Shown here piece by piece: positions 38,323 through 46,546 of a stretch of DNA of 64,000 bases. Position 1 is the stretch's first letter. The number at the start of each line of letters is the position of its first letter. The stretch is from NCBI RefSeq assembly GCF_023704175.1, contig NZ_CP084530.1, positions 3,902,666 to 3,966,665 on the forward strand. Direction: 5' to 3'. Below the pieces are notes generated by a model, which ran no database searches, had not been told where the DNA came from, and worked only from the letters and a program-made list of their open reading frames with translations. Source of the DNA: Paenibacillus sp. YPG26 (lineage in GTDB: Bacteria > Bacillota > Bacilli > Paenibacillales > Paenibacillaceae). The position numbers and the translations under genes are program-made.

Positions 38323-39287
38323 GCCGATTTCCCTCCTTTGCCCAGCTGAACCCGAGGGTCAACAATAGCGTATAGAATATCGGCAATCAAGTTACCGATG
38401 ACCACTACAACCGCGGTAATTAAGGCGATAGCCATGAGTACAGAGTATTCACGGGCTACAGCCATCTCAATAAATAGGCGTCCCATACCCGGCCAGTTGA
38501 ATACCCGTTCCGTTAGTGCCGCACCCCCAACGAGAATAGGCAGATCAAGCCCGAGAATGGTAATGATCGGAATGAGTGAATTTCGAAGCGCATGCCGGAA
38601 AATAACTTTACGTTCCTTAACGCCTTTGGCTCGTGCGGTACGGATATAATCCTGTTCAAGCACTTCAAGCATACTGGAACGTGAATATTTGGAGTAAGCC
38701 GCCAGGAACCCCAGTGTCAGGACGGTGATCGGCAGAATCATATGCATGAACAGATTGGACAGGTTCCCCTCTTGGCCCATCGTCCACATATCGGAGAGCG
38801 GCAGCCAGTCCAGCTTTAGAGCAAACAATTCCTGTAAGAGTATACCGAACCAGAAGGTTGGCATGGCAAAGCCAATATAAGCAATAAATGAGGATGTTTG
38901 ATCCGAGAATCCGTATGGCTTGGTGCTGTTATAAATTCCCCATGGTACCGCTATTAACAAAGAGAGAATCCAGGCTGTGCCCATAAGAATTATCGTATTG
39001 CCAACGGTTGGCCACAGAATTTCCCCAACAGGGACATGATTTTTAAAGGTGTAGCCCAGATCGCCTTTAAGTAATCCGCCTACCCATTTGAAATATTGAA
39101 TGTGAATCGGCTGATCAAGACCCAGATTATGCGCCTGAACCTTGGCCGCTTCCTGCGATAGTCCAGGGGACAGGAATATTTGAGTAGGACCGCCTGGAGC
39201 CGCATGAATCAGACCGAAAGTGACGATACTGACGAGAACCAGTACCAAGAGCGATTGCAGAATACGACGAATGAAATACTCAGTCAT
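38319..39287 (-). CDS. peptide ABC transporter permease (OppB/DppB-like)
   Basis: 322 aa. N-terminal helix IRRILQSLLVLVLVSIVTF and the motif HAAPGGP are hallmarks of OppB/DppB. The EAA-type loop (DYIRTARAKGVKERKVIFRHAL) and about six membrane segments are seen. It is separated from the binding-protein gene by 102 bp that includes a hairpin terminator, so it is probably expressed at a lower level than the binding protein. Confidence 0.96.
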   Translation of the reverse strand: MTEYFIRRILQSLLVLVLVSIVTFGLIHAAPGGPTQIFLSPGLSQEAAKVQAHNLGLDQPIHIQYFKWVGGLLKGDLGYTFKNHVPVGEILWPTVGNTIILMGTAWILSLLIAVPWGIYNSTKPYGFSDQTSSFIAYIGFAMPTFWFGILLQELFALKLDWLPLSDMWTMGQEGNLSNLFMHMILPITVLTLGFLAAYSKYSRSSMLEVLEQDYIRTARAKGVKERKVIFRHALRNSLIPIITILGLDLPILVGGAALTERVFNWPGMGRLFIEMAVAREYSVLMAIALITAVVVVIGNLIADILYAIVDPRVQLGKGGKSA

Positions 39288-39334
39288 TAACTTTCCTCCC
39301 AGGATTGTAGCTCGTACAACCTATTTAAGCCTGA

Positions 39335-39375
39335 AAACAAAAAAGGGAGAGGAGAAGATTCTCCTTCCCCCTCGT
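39335..39375 (-). terminator. attenuating terminator after the binding-protein gene
   Basis: Leftward, GGGGGAAGGAGAA pairs with TTCTCCTCTCCC, followed by TTTTTTG. It lies within the operon and would reduce read-through from the abundant binding protein into the permeases. Confidence 0.75.
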
Positions 39376-39389
39376 TAGTTGTCGTACAA

Positions 39390-41105
39390 TTATTGAGTTA
39401 ACCACCAGTTTTGAATGTGGAAGTAGTATCCATACGGGAGTGAAGCTTCCGGTGCATCTGCCTCTGCATATTTCACCCGTGATCCCAGACCTTGTGGCAG
39501 ACCATACTGATACAGGAATACATACGGAAGGTCAGTGGAGATTTCTTTACCCACTTCTTCATAAATTTTCTTACGTTCATTCTGATCAACTGTTGAATAT
39601 CCATCTACCCACAGCTTGTCGAGCTTCTCATTTTTGTACCAGCCCATGTTTTGACCGTTTGGCGGGAAGTACTTGGAAGAATACGTCTGCTCACCATCTG
39701 GATCCGGGTTGTTCAGGGACCAAGACAATAGTACTGCTGGGAATTTACCAGGTGTCAAGTTGTTCTCTGCCCAAGAAGAGAAGTCAATTGCTTTCGGTTT
39801 TACTTCAATTCCTACTTCTTTAAGGTTCTGTTGAATGACAGCGGCAACCTGTTGACGGCGGCTGTTACCTGCATTGTATTGAAGCTCGAACGAGAATCTA
39901 TGACCGTCTTTAGTCAGAATTCCATCTGAACCTGCAACCCAGCCGTCTTCAGCAAGGAGCTTCTTAGCCGCTTCTGGATCATAATTATATTCAGTTACTG
40001 CAGAGCCTGGATCTGCCCAAGTACCTGGAAGGAACGGCGCATTCAATTTAGTACCTGTGCCTTTAAGAATATTCTTGATCATTCCTTCGCGGTTAAGAGC
40101 GGTAGCGATCGCTTGTCTTGTCTTAACGCCAGTAAATGGTACATAATTATCCGGGAAATTCTCCGGTTTGAAGTTAAATGCTACATATTCATAAAGTGGG
40201 CCTGGCGCCAATAGAACGGTAAGGCCATCTTTCTTCTTCACAGCTTCAACCTGTGTTACCGGAATAGCTTGAATTAGATCTGTATCGCCCTTCATCAAGG
40301 CTTGAACTTCTGTGTTCTGATCCGCATAGATTTTGTATACCACTTTGTCAATATGCGGTTGTTGACCCCAATAGCTTGGATCCTTCTCAAATGCCAAGTA
40401 CTGCCCACGTTTCCACTCGCTCCATTTCCAGGAACCGTTAGTAACCGTCTTGGCAGGATCTTTACCGTAAGGGTTATCTTTCAGTTGCTCAGGCTTCACA
40501 TCCTTAAGCACGTGGTAAGGAATCAACTGATTGAACAAGCTGTATTGGAACGGCGCAAATACTTGCTTCAAAGTAATCTTGACTGTTTGATCATCGACTT
40601 TCTCGAGTTTGTCAACTTTATCAAATTGACCGATACCAGGAGAACCCACTTTAGGATTACGGAAAGTATCAATAGTAAAAATTACATCATCCGCGGTTAC
40701 TGGCTGGCCATCGCTCCATTTAGCTTCTTTCTTCAGCTTGACTGTGTAAGTCTTGCCATCCTCAGATACCTCAAGAGGAGCCGCTGCTAGAGACCAAGGT
40801 TCTGCTGTAAGATTGCCTTTACGATCCAGGTCATACAGGCTTGCCATTACGAATCTTGACACATCACCTGAAGCAGAGTCTGCAACAAAGATCGGGTTAA
40901 GCGATACAATGTCGGAGAAGCTGCTGACAGTCAGAGTTCCTCCATCAACCGGCTTATCTGTAGATTTCTTAGTATCTACCGCTGAACCCGTTGGATTCTT
41001 CGTATTGCTGCTCTCGTTTGATTTGGTATTACTGCATCCTACGAACAAAGCACCGAACAACGTAAGCGTTGCTAATAGGGCAATCCATTTTTTTGTTTTT
41101 ACCAT
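39390..41105 (-). CDS. peptide-binding lipoprotein, ABC family 5 solute-binding protein
   Basis: 571 aa. The signal peptide ends in a lipobox (LFGALFVGCS), followed by a Ser/Asn/Lys linker. The mature part has the SBP_bac_5 pattern (VDGGTLTVSSFSDIVSLNPIF, AKWSDGQPVTADDVIFTI, TRQAIATALNREGMIKNIL). It captures oligopeptides or similar ligands on the outer face of the membrane and delivers them to the OppBC-like permease. First gene of the importer operon. Confidence 0.95.
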   Translation of the reverse strand: MVKTKKWIALLATLTLFGALFVGCSNTKSNESSNTKNPTGSAVDTKKSTDKPVDGGTLTVSSFSDIVSLNPIFVADSASGDVSRFVMASLYDLDRKGNLTAEPWSLAAAPLEVSEDGKTYTVKLKKEAKWSDGQPVTADDVIFTIDTFRNPKVGSPGIGQFDKVDKLEKVDDQTVKITLKQVFAPFQYSLFNQLIPYHVLKDVKPEQLKDNPYGKDPAKTVTNGSWKWSEWKRGQYLAFEKDPSYWGQQPHIDKVVYKIYADQNTEVQALMKGDTDLIQAIPVTQVEAVKKKDGLTVLLAPGPLYEYVAFNFKPENFPDNYVPFTGVKTRQAIATALNREGMIKNILKGTGTKLNAPFLPGTWADPGSAVTEYNYDPEAAKKLLAEDGWVAGSDGILTKDGHRFSFELQYNAGNSRRQQVAAVIQQNLKEVGIEVKPKAIDFSSWAENNLTPGKFPAVLLSWSLNNPDPDGEQTYSSKYFPPNGQNMGWYKNEKLDKLWVDGYSTVDQNERKKIYEEVGKEISTDLPYVFLYQYGLPQGLGSRVKYAEADAPEASLPYGYYFHIQNWWLTQ

Positions 41106-41598
41106 AAATTCGTTCCTCCCGTTTCCATAAATTGTTAACTTACTGTCCTGCCATCCGGGCCGAAGCTAACCGCACGTATTTCCTAATTCTGTCTACGGTA
41201 TGAGTGAGCTGGCTCACTCATATTACGTGGGCTGTGACCCCCCTTGTGTTTCAGAATACTAGAAATGTTTAATTAACTTCTAATATATTGTTATTCAATA
41301 TATCCTAATAATAAAAAAGCATTAATCTTGATGAGTTTACTCGGGATTGTAACTCTAGTAGCATTTTTTTCACATGTATTCCCCGGTTGTTCTGTTAACC
41401 ACAGGTCAATTAATGTTAATGCTTTCCACTATGTTTTCCAAATAAAAACATTGATTTATTAATGCTATGATTCATTATTAGTAAATAATATACATTAAAT
41501 TTACTAAAATTCCAACTATATTTACAGTTTGTTTTTAATTTTTTTTTAATGTTATGTATAAGAAATACTTTTCACTCTACCCTCATATCCATCACAAC
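41106..41598. other. A/T-rich leader of the peptide-import operon
   Basis: 493 bp with no gene. It contains a perfect inverted repeat at 41199-41222 and a long A/T-rich stretch (about 41250-41570) with several possible minus-strand -10 boxes. No T-box or riboswitch consensus was recognised. Confidence 0.5.
41199..41222. promoter_or_regulatory. perfect 11-bp inverted repeat in the importer leader
   Basis: TATGAGTGAGC-TG-GCTCACTCATA lies about 95 bp upstream of the binding-protein start. No T run follows on the coding strand, so an operator or mRNA-stabilising hairpin is more likely than a terminator. Confidence 0.55.
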
Positions 41599-41625
41599 AA
41601 AAAAAGCAGCCAATGATTGGCTGCT
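41599..41625 (-). terminator. terminator of rpsF-ssb-rpsR
   Basis: AGCAGCCAAT and ATTGGCTGCT form a near-perfect stem with a short loop; leftward it is followed by TTTTTTTGTTG. Confidence 0.88.
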
Positions 41626-41640
41626 TTCTATAGTCAAATC

Positions 41641-41913
41641 TTACTCTGTTGTATAAGGCAACAATGCGATTTGACGGGAGCGTTTGATTGCAATTGTCAA
41701 CAAACGTTGGTATTTTGCGCTAGTGCCGGTTACACGGCGTGGCAAAATTTTACCGCGTTCGCTGATGAATTTCTTCAACAACTCAGTGTCTTTATAGTCA
41801 ATGTGAGTAATTTTGTTCACAGTGAAGAAGCACACTTTACGACGTTTGTTACGGCCGCCGCGGCGAGCCGGTCTTTTGTCGTTGTCTCCGCCTTCTCTTG
41901 GTTTAAAAGCCAT
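41641..41913 (-). CDS. rpsR: 30S ribosomal protein S18
   Basis: 90 aa. The core ([49 protein letters not shown]) is diagnostic of S18, with a basic, Gly/Arg-rich N-terminal extension as usual in Bacillales. It does not carry the four-cysteine zinc motif. Third gene of the conserved rpsF-ssb-rpsR operon. Confidence 0.99.
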   Translation of the reverse strand: MAFKPREGGDNDKRPARRGGRNKRRKVCFFTVNKITHIDYKDTELLKKFISERGKILPRRVTGTSAKYQRLLTIAIKRSRQIALLPYTTE

Positions 41914-41935
41914 GCTGTATCAGTCCTTTCCAATA

Positions 41936-42409
41936 TTAAAATGGCAAATCGTCATCCGAAATATCGATCGGTTTCCCGTCATCGGAGAATGGATCTTGAT
42001 TGCCTCGGGAGCTGCTGCTGTTACGGTTCGCACCGCCACCGCCTCCAAATGCTGGAGATTCCTCCCGTTGACCGCTTCCGCCACCATCACGGTTCGACTC
42101 CAAGAAACGGACATTATCGGCAATGACTTCGGTAACGTATACACGTTTGCCTTCGTTATTCTCGTAATTCCGTACTTGAATGCGTCCTTCAACTGCGGTC
42201 AGACGACCTTTACGCAAGTAGTTGGCACATGTCTCTGCCAGCTGTCTCCACGTAACGACCGGTATAAAGTCCGCTTCGCGCTCTCCGCCTTGTGAGGTGA
42301 ACGGCCTGTCTACCGCAATGGTAAATTGGGTAACCGCCACGCCCGCTGGGGTATAACGCAGTTCTGGATCACGGGTAAGTCTTCCGATGAGAATGACACG
42401 GTTCAACAA
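41936..42409 (-). CDS. ssb: single-stranded DNA-binding protein
   Basis: 157 aa. An N-terminal OB fold ([29 protein letters not shown] through ADNVRFLE), a Gly/Ser/Asn-rich flexible linker (about 108-145) and the acidic tip DISDDDLPF that recruits replication and repair proteins. It coats single-stranded DNA at forks. Middle gene of rpsF-ssb-rpsR. Confidence 0.99.
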   Translation of the reverse strand: MLNRVILIGRLTRDPELRYTPAGVAVTQFTIAVDRPFTSQGGEREADFIPVVTWRQLAETCANYLRKGRLTAVEGRIQVRNYENNEGKRVYVTEVIADNVRFLESNRDGGGSGQREESPAFGGGGGANRNSSSSRGNQDPFSDDGKPIDISDDDLPF

Positions 42410-42449
42410 TCTGGTCCCCTCCTCTGAGCGATAAATTTACAAACACATA

Positions 42450-42734
42450 TTAAGCAACGTCTTTTGTAATGAGATAACGGATAACTTCGTCGGAAATTTT
42501 TAAAATACGTTCCAACTCGTCAATTACATCCGGAGTCGCAGTAAAGTTCACGAGAACGTAAACTCCATCACGAATCTTGTTAATCTCATACGCAAGCCGG
42601 CGTTTGCCTAAAACATCATGCTTTGTAATTTCCCCGCCGTTTTGGATGATGCCTTGGAATTTTTCGACTACAGCTTGAAGAGCTTCTTGTTCAAGGTCTG
42701 GACGAATAATGTACATCACTTCGTATTTGCGCAT
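42450..42734 (-). CDS. rpsF: 30S ribosomal protein S6
   Basis: 94 aa from the ATG preceded by GGAGGTG; an in-frame GTG nine bases upstream overlaps that site and is rejected. It has the S6 fold with MRKYEVMYIIRPDLEQEA and KRRLAYEINKIRDGVYVLVNF. It forms a dimer with S18 on the 30S platform. First gene of its operon, divergent from yjzC. Confidence 0.99.
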   Translation of the reverse strand: MRKYEVMYIIRPDLEQEALQAVVEKFQGIIQNGGEITKHDVLGKRRLAYEINKIRDGVYVLVNFTATPDVIDELERILKISDEVIRYLITKDVA

Positions 42735-42989
42735 ATCTTTCACCTCCTCTTGGACTCACGGCCCCCAATGCATAGCTTGGGAGCAAGGAGCGAGCGTCAA
42801 CTCGCACCATAGTAATATAACAAATTTGAAAGCCTGATGCAAGTGAAACTCGAGAAAATAAAGAATATATGTTCCTAATTCGTTATGAACTTCCATATCC
42901 CTTCGGCTACTTCCCCACATGATCTTCCTTTGGTGCGTGCACACTAAGGCGGTAGAACCAACTCTAATATGGAAGGGAGATAATTGATA

Positions 42990-43187
42990 ATGGGCGAGCA
43001 GACTGAGTTTGAACCCGGAGATAAAGCCCCTAACCCTGGCATTTATACTGAGGTAGGGGAAGCGCGCAGCTTCCATACCCAAATTCAAAACCCAAAGCGG
43101 GTTGAGCTCGAACGGGGAGATATCTTCCCAGAGACAAGCAATAAGAACCGCAAGTGGAAAAAGGCGGAGAAAGCCCGCGTCCACTGA
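42990..43187 (+). CDS. YjzC family protein
   Basis: 65 aa. The pattern EFEPGDKAPNPGIYTEVGE then NPKRVELERGDIFPETSNKNRKW matches the YjzC family of short Bacillales proteins of unknown function, often sporulation-associated. The ATG follows AAGGGAG about ten bases upstream; an in-frame TTG two codons earlier is possible. Divergent from rpsF. It has no terminator of its own before the structured RNA region, so that RNA could be its 3' part. Confidence 0.85.
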   Translation: MGEQTEFEPGDKAPNPGIYTEVGEARSFHTQIQNPKRVELERGDIFPETSNKNRKWKKAEKARVH

Positions 43188-43247
43188 TGTAATTTTTTAC
43201 CATACGCATATTCGTATACGACCTCTTCATTCTGCACATTCTATGTT

Positions 43248-43556
43248 TAGACGGCGTACAAGAGAGGTGTGGTTCCGTTGGACCTGTTCAGCGAAACATC
43301 TGTTAGGAGTCTTATTCACAACTCGATGTACAGTGTAATTTAAAGAAATATCCGGTGCTTTGTCTGTGAAGACAAGGTTGCCGGGTGTAGGCTTTAGTTC
43401 TCTGGTTAGGAACGTGAGGCGCCCAAGGAAGACCCCTCTTCCTGGTGCTCCAGCGTAAGGCTGCAACTGCCGAATGTCTCCTGCATTTGTGTGAGAGAAG
43501 AATTCCATTCGTGCGCCGTCTACCACCAAAGAGGTCCCCATCCGGGGGCCTTTTTA
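43248..43556 (+). ncRNA. candidate structured non-coding RNA of about 310 nt
   Basis: No ORF, but dense nested complementarity. A 12-bp closing stem joins 43248-43259 to 43511-43522 (TAGACGGCGTAC with GTGCGCCGTCTA, one G-U). Inside are four hairpins: CGTTG/CAGCG at 43276-43293; ACATC..GAGT/ACTC..GATGT at 43296-43329; CCGG..CTTTGTCT/AGACAAGG..CCGG at 43352-43384, closed by a GTGA (GNRA) tetraloop; and a long stem at 43402-43453 with AGGAAGA/TCTTCCT at its tip. A strong terminator (43533-43555) follows. It lacks the SRP GGTCAGG-GGAAG core, tmRNA and RNase P signatures and 6S rod shape. I do not recognise it. Confidence 0.6.
43533..43555 (+). terminator. terminator of the structured RNA
   Basis: GGTCCCC and GGGGGCC pair (one G-U) around an ATCC loop, followed by TTTTT on the plus strand. 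Confidence 0.85.
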
Positions 43557-43581
43557 GGTGCTCCTTCATACATCGCACAAC

Positions 43582-43612
43582 AACAAAAAAACCTCCGCAG
43601 TAACGGAGGTTG
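43582..43612 (-). terminator. terminator of tRNA-Ser
   Basis: AACCTCCG and CGGAGGTT pair around a short loop; leftward a TTTTTTTGTTG tail follows, about 28 bp after the tRNA 3' end. Confidence 0.88.
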
Positions 43613-43639
43613 ATCTAATCCATTTGAAATTTGCAGAAG

Positions 43640-43730
43640 TGGCGGAAAGAGTGGGATTCGAACCCACGCACGCCTTGCGACGCCTAGCTGATTTCGAGTC
43701 AGCCCCCTTGGGCCTCTTGGGTACCTTTCC
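43640..43730 (-). tRNA. tRNA-Ser (anticodon CGA)
   Basis: 91 nt including an encoded CCA. The acceptor GGAAAGG pairs with TCTTTCC, the anticodon stem GCTGA/TCAGC holds loop CTCGAAA (anticodon CGA at 43694-43696, reading UCG), there is a long class II variable arm, and the T arm is GTGGG-TTCGAAT-CCCAC. Single gene with its own terminator. Confidence 0.97.
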
Positions 43731-43815
43731 GCAGCAATAATGATTTTAACATATTGCCGTACAGTTTGCAATATAGCTTAGCCCTTCTAGTCAGCCCTTT
43801 CATGCATAGGGCAGG

Positions 43816-44049
43816 CTATATGGATGTCTTATCGCTCCCTGGTTCCCCTTCTGCTGATCTAAGCACCTTCTTCATATTTTTCTCAAACTTGACCCTTGGA
43901 ATTAATACGCTATGCTTGCAGCCTACACACTTAATTCGTATATCCATACCCATCCGGATGATCTCCATTTCGTTGCTGCCGCAAGGGTGATTTTTTTTCA
44001 TTTGAACGATATCGCCAAGCTGAAATATTTTGCGTTCCAATACATACAA
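43816..44049 (-). CDS. DUF951 family protein (YyzM-like)
   Basis: 77 aa. It carries the signature LGDIVQMKKNHPCGSNEMEIIRMGMDIRIKCVGCKHSVLIPR, with Cys in HPCG and CxxC suggesting a zinc-stabilised beta fold. The family is unknown in function and is conserved near the origin in Bacillales. The C-terminal 15 residues are low-complexity. It lies 43 bp downstream of the mscS gene in the same direction. Confidence 0.9.
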   Translation of the reverse strand: MYVLERKIFQLGDIVQMKKNHPCGSNEMEIIRMGMDIRIKCVGCKHSVLIPRVKFEKNMKKVLRSAEGEPGSDKTSI

Positions 44050-44092
44050 CTCCTTCGCTCAATGTTAATCCAAGAATAGCTAAAGGCGTGCC

Positions 44093-44965
44093 CTATGCCT
44101 CAGCAGCAAGCTCACCTTCTGCTTCCTCCAAGGCCTCCTTCGCATAACTCTGAATCTCCCGCTCCACCTCAGCACGTCTGCCGGGCAGACATTCACCAAC
44201 AATCCGCACTACATACTCACTAGTGGTCATCGATTGTACTCCCAGCACATTAGGCACATTCGCCAGAGCCTCGGTGTTCTCTTTGAGTTCAGTCATGGAC
44301 TTCTTCAAGATATCGAGGGACTCATCCAGCTTCCTCTTGCTGCTTATCGGAATATCGACCACAGCAAGAGCATTATTAAGTGAGTAGTTCGTTACATTAG
44401 TAATCATGCCGTTTGGAATAATATGTACCTCACCTGTCCAGCTAACCAACCTCGTTGTGCGCAGTCCAATGATCTCCACCGTCCCTTTGAAGGTTCCTGT
44501 CTGGATCACATCTCCTACAGCAAATTGATCCTCAAGGATAATAAAGAATCCGGTAATCACATCTTTGACCAGACTCTGGGCTCCGAACCCCACTGCTAAT
44601 CCGAATACGCCCGCCCCTGCCAGCAATGGAGCCAAGTTAACGCCGAACTCACTGAGTAGAAGCATAATCATTACAAAATTGGTAGCTATGGAGATGACAT
44701 TCTTCAGTAGCTCGCCTACAGTGACGAAGCGGCGTGGATTCACATTAAGACGGCTGTCCTCATGACGCCGAAGCGAATGATCAATGAATTTAAATATGAG
44801 TTTGATAAATAACCGGGTGATGACTAGAATAATGACGATTCTTATGCAGGAAAACAGAATGTTCTCCCACATACCCACATTAGTGAACCAGTCTGATATC
44901 TTTTCTTTCCAAGTTACCGCTGCTTGTTTTGCTTGATCCACAGCTGTCTCTGCAGCGAAGAACAT
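44093..44965 (-). CDS. small-conductance mechanosensitive channel (MscS family)
   Basis: 290 aa with three membrane helices (about 30-50, 78-100, 108-130). The pore-lining segment LLAGAGVFGLAVGFGAQSLVKDVITGFFIILEDQF has the Gly/Ala packing of MscS TM3. A beta domain with GTFKGTVEIIGLRTTRLVSWTGEVHIIPNG and a C-terminal alpha/beta vestibule follow. It releases osmolytes on hypo-osmotic shock. The ATG has GGGGGAG close upstream; seven codons of frame upstream are ignored. Confidence 0.95.
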   Translation of the reverse strand: MFFAAETAVDQAKQAAVTWKEKISDWFTNVGMWENILFSCIRIVIILVITRLFIKLIFKFIDHSLRRHEDSRLNVNPRRFVTVGELLKNVISIATNFVMIMLLLSEFGVNLAPLLAGAGVFGLAVGFGAQSLVKDVITGFFIILEDQFAVGDVIQTGTFKGTVEIIGLRTTRLVSWTGEVHIIPNGMITNVTNYSLNNALAVVDIPISSKRKLDESLDILKKSMTELKENTEALANVPNVLGVQSMTTSEYVVRIVGECLPGRRAEVEREIQSYAKEALEEAEGELAAEA

Positions 44966-45018
44966 GGCTCTCCCCCCTCTTTCCACACAACAAGGCTTTG
45001 ACTTAATCTAAATAATTG

Positions 45019-45279
45019 TCACTCTGCTCCTATATCAATCGTAACATAACCCTGCATCTCTTTCGAATAGATCCCTCTGATCTCTACTCTCTCCGACCTT
45101 ATAATATCCTTCACCACCGGCAGGCTCCCAGGTTCAAATTGTATAGAAAGCGCACAGCCCGCCGTGATCTCCTTCGGCGTCGGGAACAGATCCATCTCCA
45201 CCTCTGCATACTCAAGCAGCATCTCGGCACGCAGCGCCTGCTGGGTAGAATCGAAGGCCATCACAAGCCAATTATCCAT
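45019..45279 (-). CDS. DUF3343 family protein
   Basis: 86 aa from the ATG beginning MDNWLVMAFDSTQQALRAEM; in-frame ATGs 7 and 13 codons earlier are possible because no close ribosome site stands out. The pattern VMAFDSTxxAxxAEMLL, then FPTPKEITAGCALSIQF, is that of DUF3343 proteins, proposed selenium or sulfur carriers; the Cys in TAGCAL is conserved. It lies just upstream of mscS, and a cysteine-desulfurase-like gene is 1.3 kb away, so a sulfur role is possible. Confidence 0.85.
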   Translation of the reverse strand: MDNWLVMAFDSTQQALRAEMLLEYAEVEMDLFPTPKEITAGCALSIQFEPGSLPVVKDIIRSERVEIRGIYSKEMQGYVTIDIGAE

Positions 45280-45436
45280 TAGTACACATGTCCCCTTCAT
45301 AAGCAGATTACAGATCACCCAAGTATAAAATCTTTCTAATATTCATATACTATCTACTATATTGTCGACCTAATGCAATGCTTCATGGCAGCACCCTATG
45401 GAGTTATCTTCTATATTGAATGGAAAGGAAGATTTT

Positions 45437-46093
45437 ATGTCCCTTACAGATCCAGCCTCTACCGCCGCTCAGGAGATCCCCTATTTAAAAATACTGCATA
45501 CTGAGCCCGGCATACATTCGGCTATTATGCACCGGCTTCTTCTCCATTTCGCCAAGCTTACAGCCAGGCAGGAGATTGTTATAGTCTGTATTGGCACGGA
45601 CAGATCCACAGGGGATTGTCTTGGCCCGCTGGTTGGAACCGCCCTATCCAAGCTTCAAAGCAGCAGCTTTCATCTGTATGGCACTCTGGAGGATCCCGTA
45701 CATGCCATGAATCTCCAGGATACCCTTCTTCATATTCAGCAGATGCACGATAATCCATTCGTGATTGGCATAGATGCCTGTCTGGGTCAATCATCCAGTG
45801 TAGGCTGTATTCAGGTCGTTCATGGTCCCCTTCGTCCAGGTGCAGGGGTACATAAAGAACTGCCGCCGGTCGGCGATATCCATCTTACAGGCATCGTCAA
45901 TGTCGGCGGCTTTATGGAATATTTTGTATTACAGAATACCCGGCTCAGTCTGGTTATGCGTCTGTCTGATATTATCGCGACCAGCCTGTATGGGGCGATC
46001 AAAGAATGGGACAGAAGCTTTAGACCTCTTGTTCGGCGAGATGAATGGCGTCCTTTTCCTCAGGAGAGAGTGAATAAGGCGACTCCCCTTTGA
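45437..46093 (+). CDS. yyaC: YyaC family spore protease-like protein
   Basis: 218 aa. The core reads EIVIVCIGTDRSTGDCLGPLVGTALS and PFVIGIDACLGQSSSVGCIQV, then GAGVHKELPPVGDIHLTGIVNVGGFMEYFVLQNTRLSLVM, characteristic of YyaC, which resembles the GPR spore protease and hydrogenase-maturation fold. The start ATG has AAAGGAAG nearby. The last 74 bases overlap the DUF4446 gene on the other strand. It is the only plus-strand protein gene in the 43.2-57.8 kb stretch. Confidence 0.9.
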   Translation: MSLTDPASTAAQEIPYLKILHTEPGIHSAIMHRLLLHFAKLTARQEIVIVCIGTDRSTGDCLGPLVGTALSKLQSSSFHLYGTLEDPVHAMNLQDTLLHIQQMHDNPFVIGIDACLGQSSSVGCIQVVHGPLRPGAGVHKELPPVGDIHLTGIVNVGGFMEYFVLQNTRLSLVMRLSDIIATSLYGAIKEWDRSFRPLVRRDEWRPFPQERVNKATPL

Positions 46094-46520
46094 CGAGTGG
46101 CTTCGCATATACATAAGAACCATCACGGTTATAGATCCCCGTCAGGACGATTCCATCCAGCTGACTATCTATAAATGCAACTGAGAAGCTAAGTTCATTC
46201 CCATGTTCATTAAAGGCATTATATCGTTTAATGCCTATTTTTGCTTTTTGCTTAGGAAGGAGCTTCTGGATAGATTGCAGCTGCTGCTGCTGTACCTCCT
46301 GCTCATCCTCAATGGAATCCAATTGGACCTTTAAGTCGATGAGGAGTGACTCCAGATTCTCAACTCCCGCGCCGGCCATCATAATCTCATATTTGCGGCG
46401 CATCTTCTTCAGCTTGCTTCCCTGAACAATATTCCAGATGAGCAATAAGATAAATAACAAGGCAGTTCCCACGACGATTAATCCCAATTGTTCACTGACA
46501 AGATTATTCAATTCCAACAT
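46020..46520 (-). CDS. DUF4446 family membrane-anchored protein
   Basis: 166 aa. One N-terminal membrane helix (about 10-32, LGLIVVGTALLFILLLIWNIV), a coiled coil (about 37-95) and a small beta domain (IGIKRYNAFNEHGNELSFSVAFIDSQLDGIVLTGIYNR) define DUF4446. Function unknown. It is convergent with yyaC and shares 74 bp with it. Downstream of the aminotransferase gene by 26 bp, likely in one transcript. Confidence 0.88.
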   Translation of the reverse strand: MLELNNLVSEQLGLIVVGTALLFILLLIWNIVQGSKLKKMRRKYEIMMAGAGVENLESLLIDLKVQLDSIEDEQEVQQQQLQSIQKLLPKQKAKIGIKRYNAFNEHGNELSFSVAFIDSQLDGIVLTGIYNRDGSYVYAKPLVKGESPYSLSPEEKDAIHLAEQEV

Positions 46521-46546
46521 CCCTGGCTCTACCCCTCTATAATCAT

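Noticed and set aside
43227..43541. 104-aa minus-strand ORF across the structured RNA
   Set aside because: No ribosome site, no recognisable domain, and the terminator and stems are consistent with plus-strand RNA.
43248..43556. Identification of the structured RNA as SRP RNA (suggested by the neighbouring tRNA-Ser, as in Bacillus)
   Set aside because: The conserved SRP helix 8 sequence (GGTCAGG then GGAAG and AGCAGCC) is absent.
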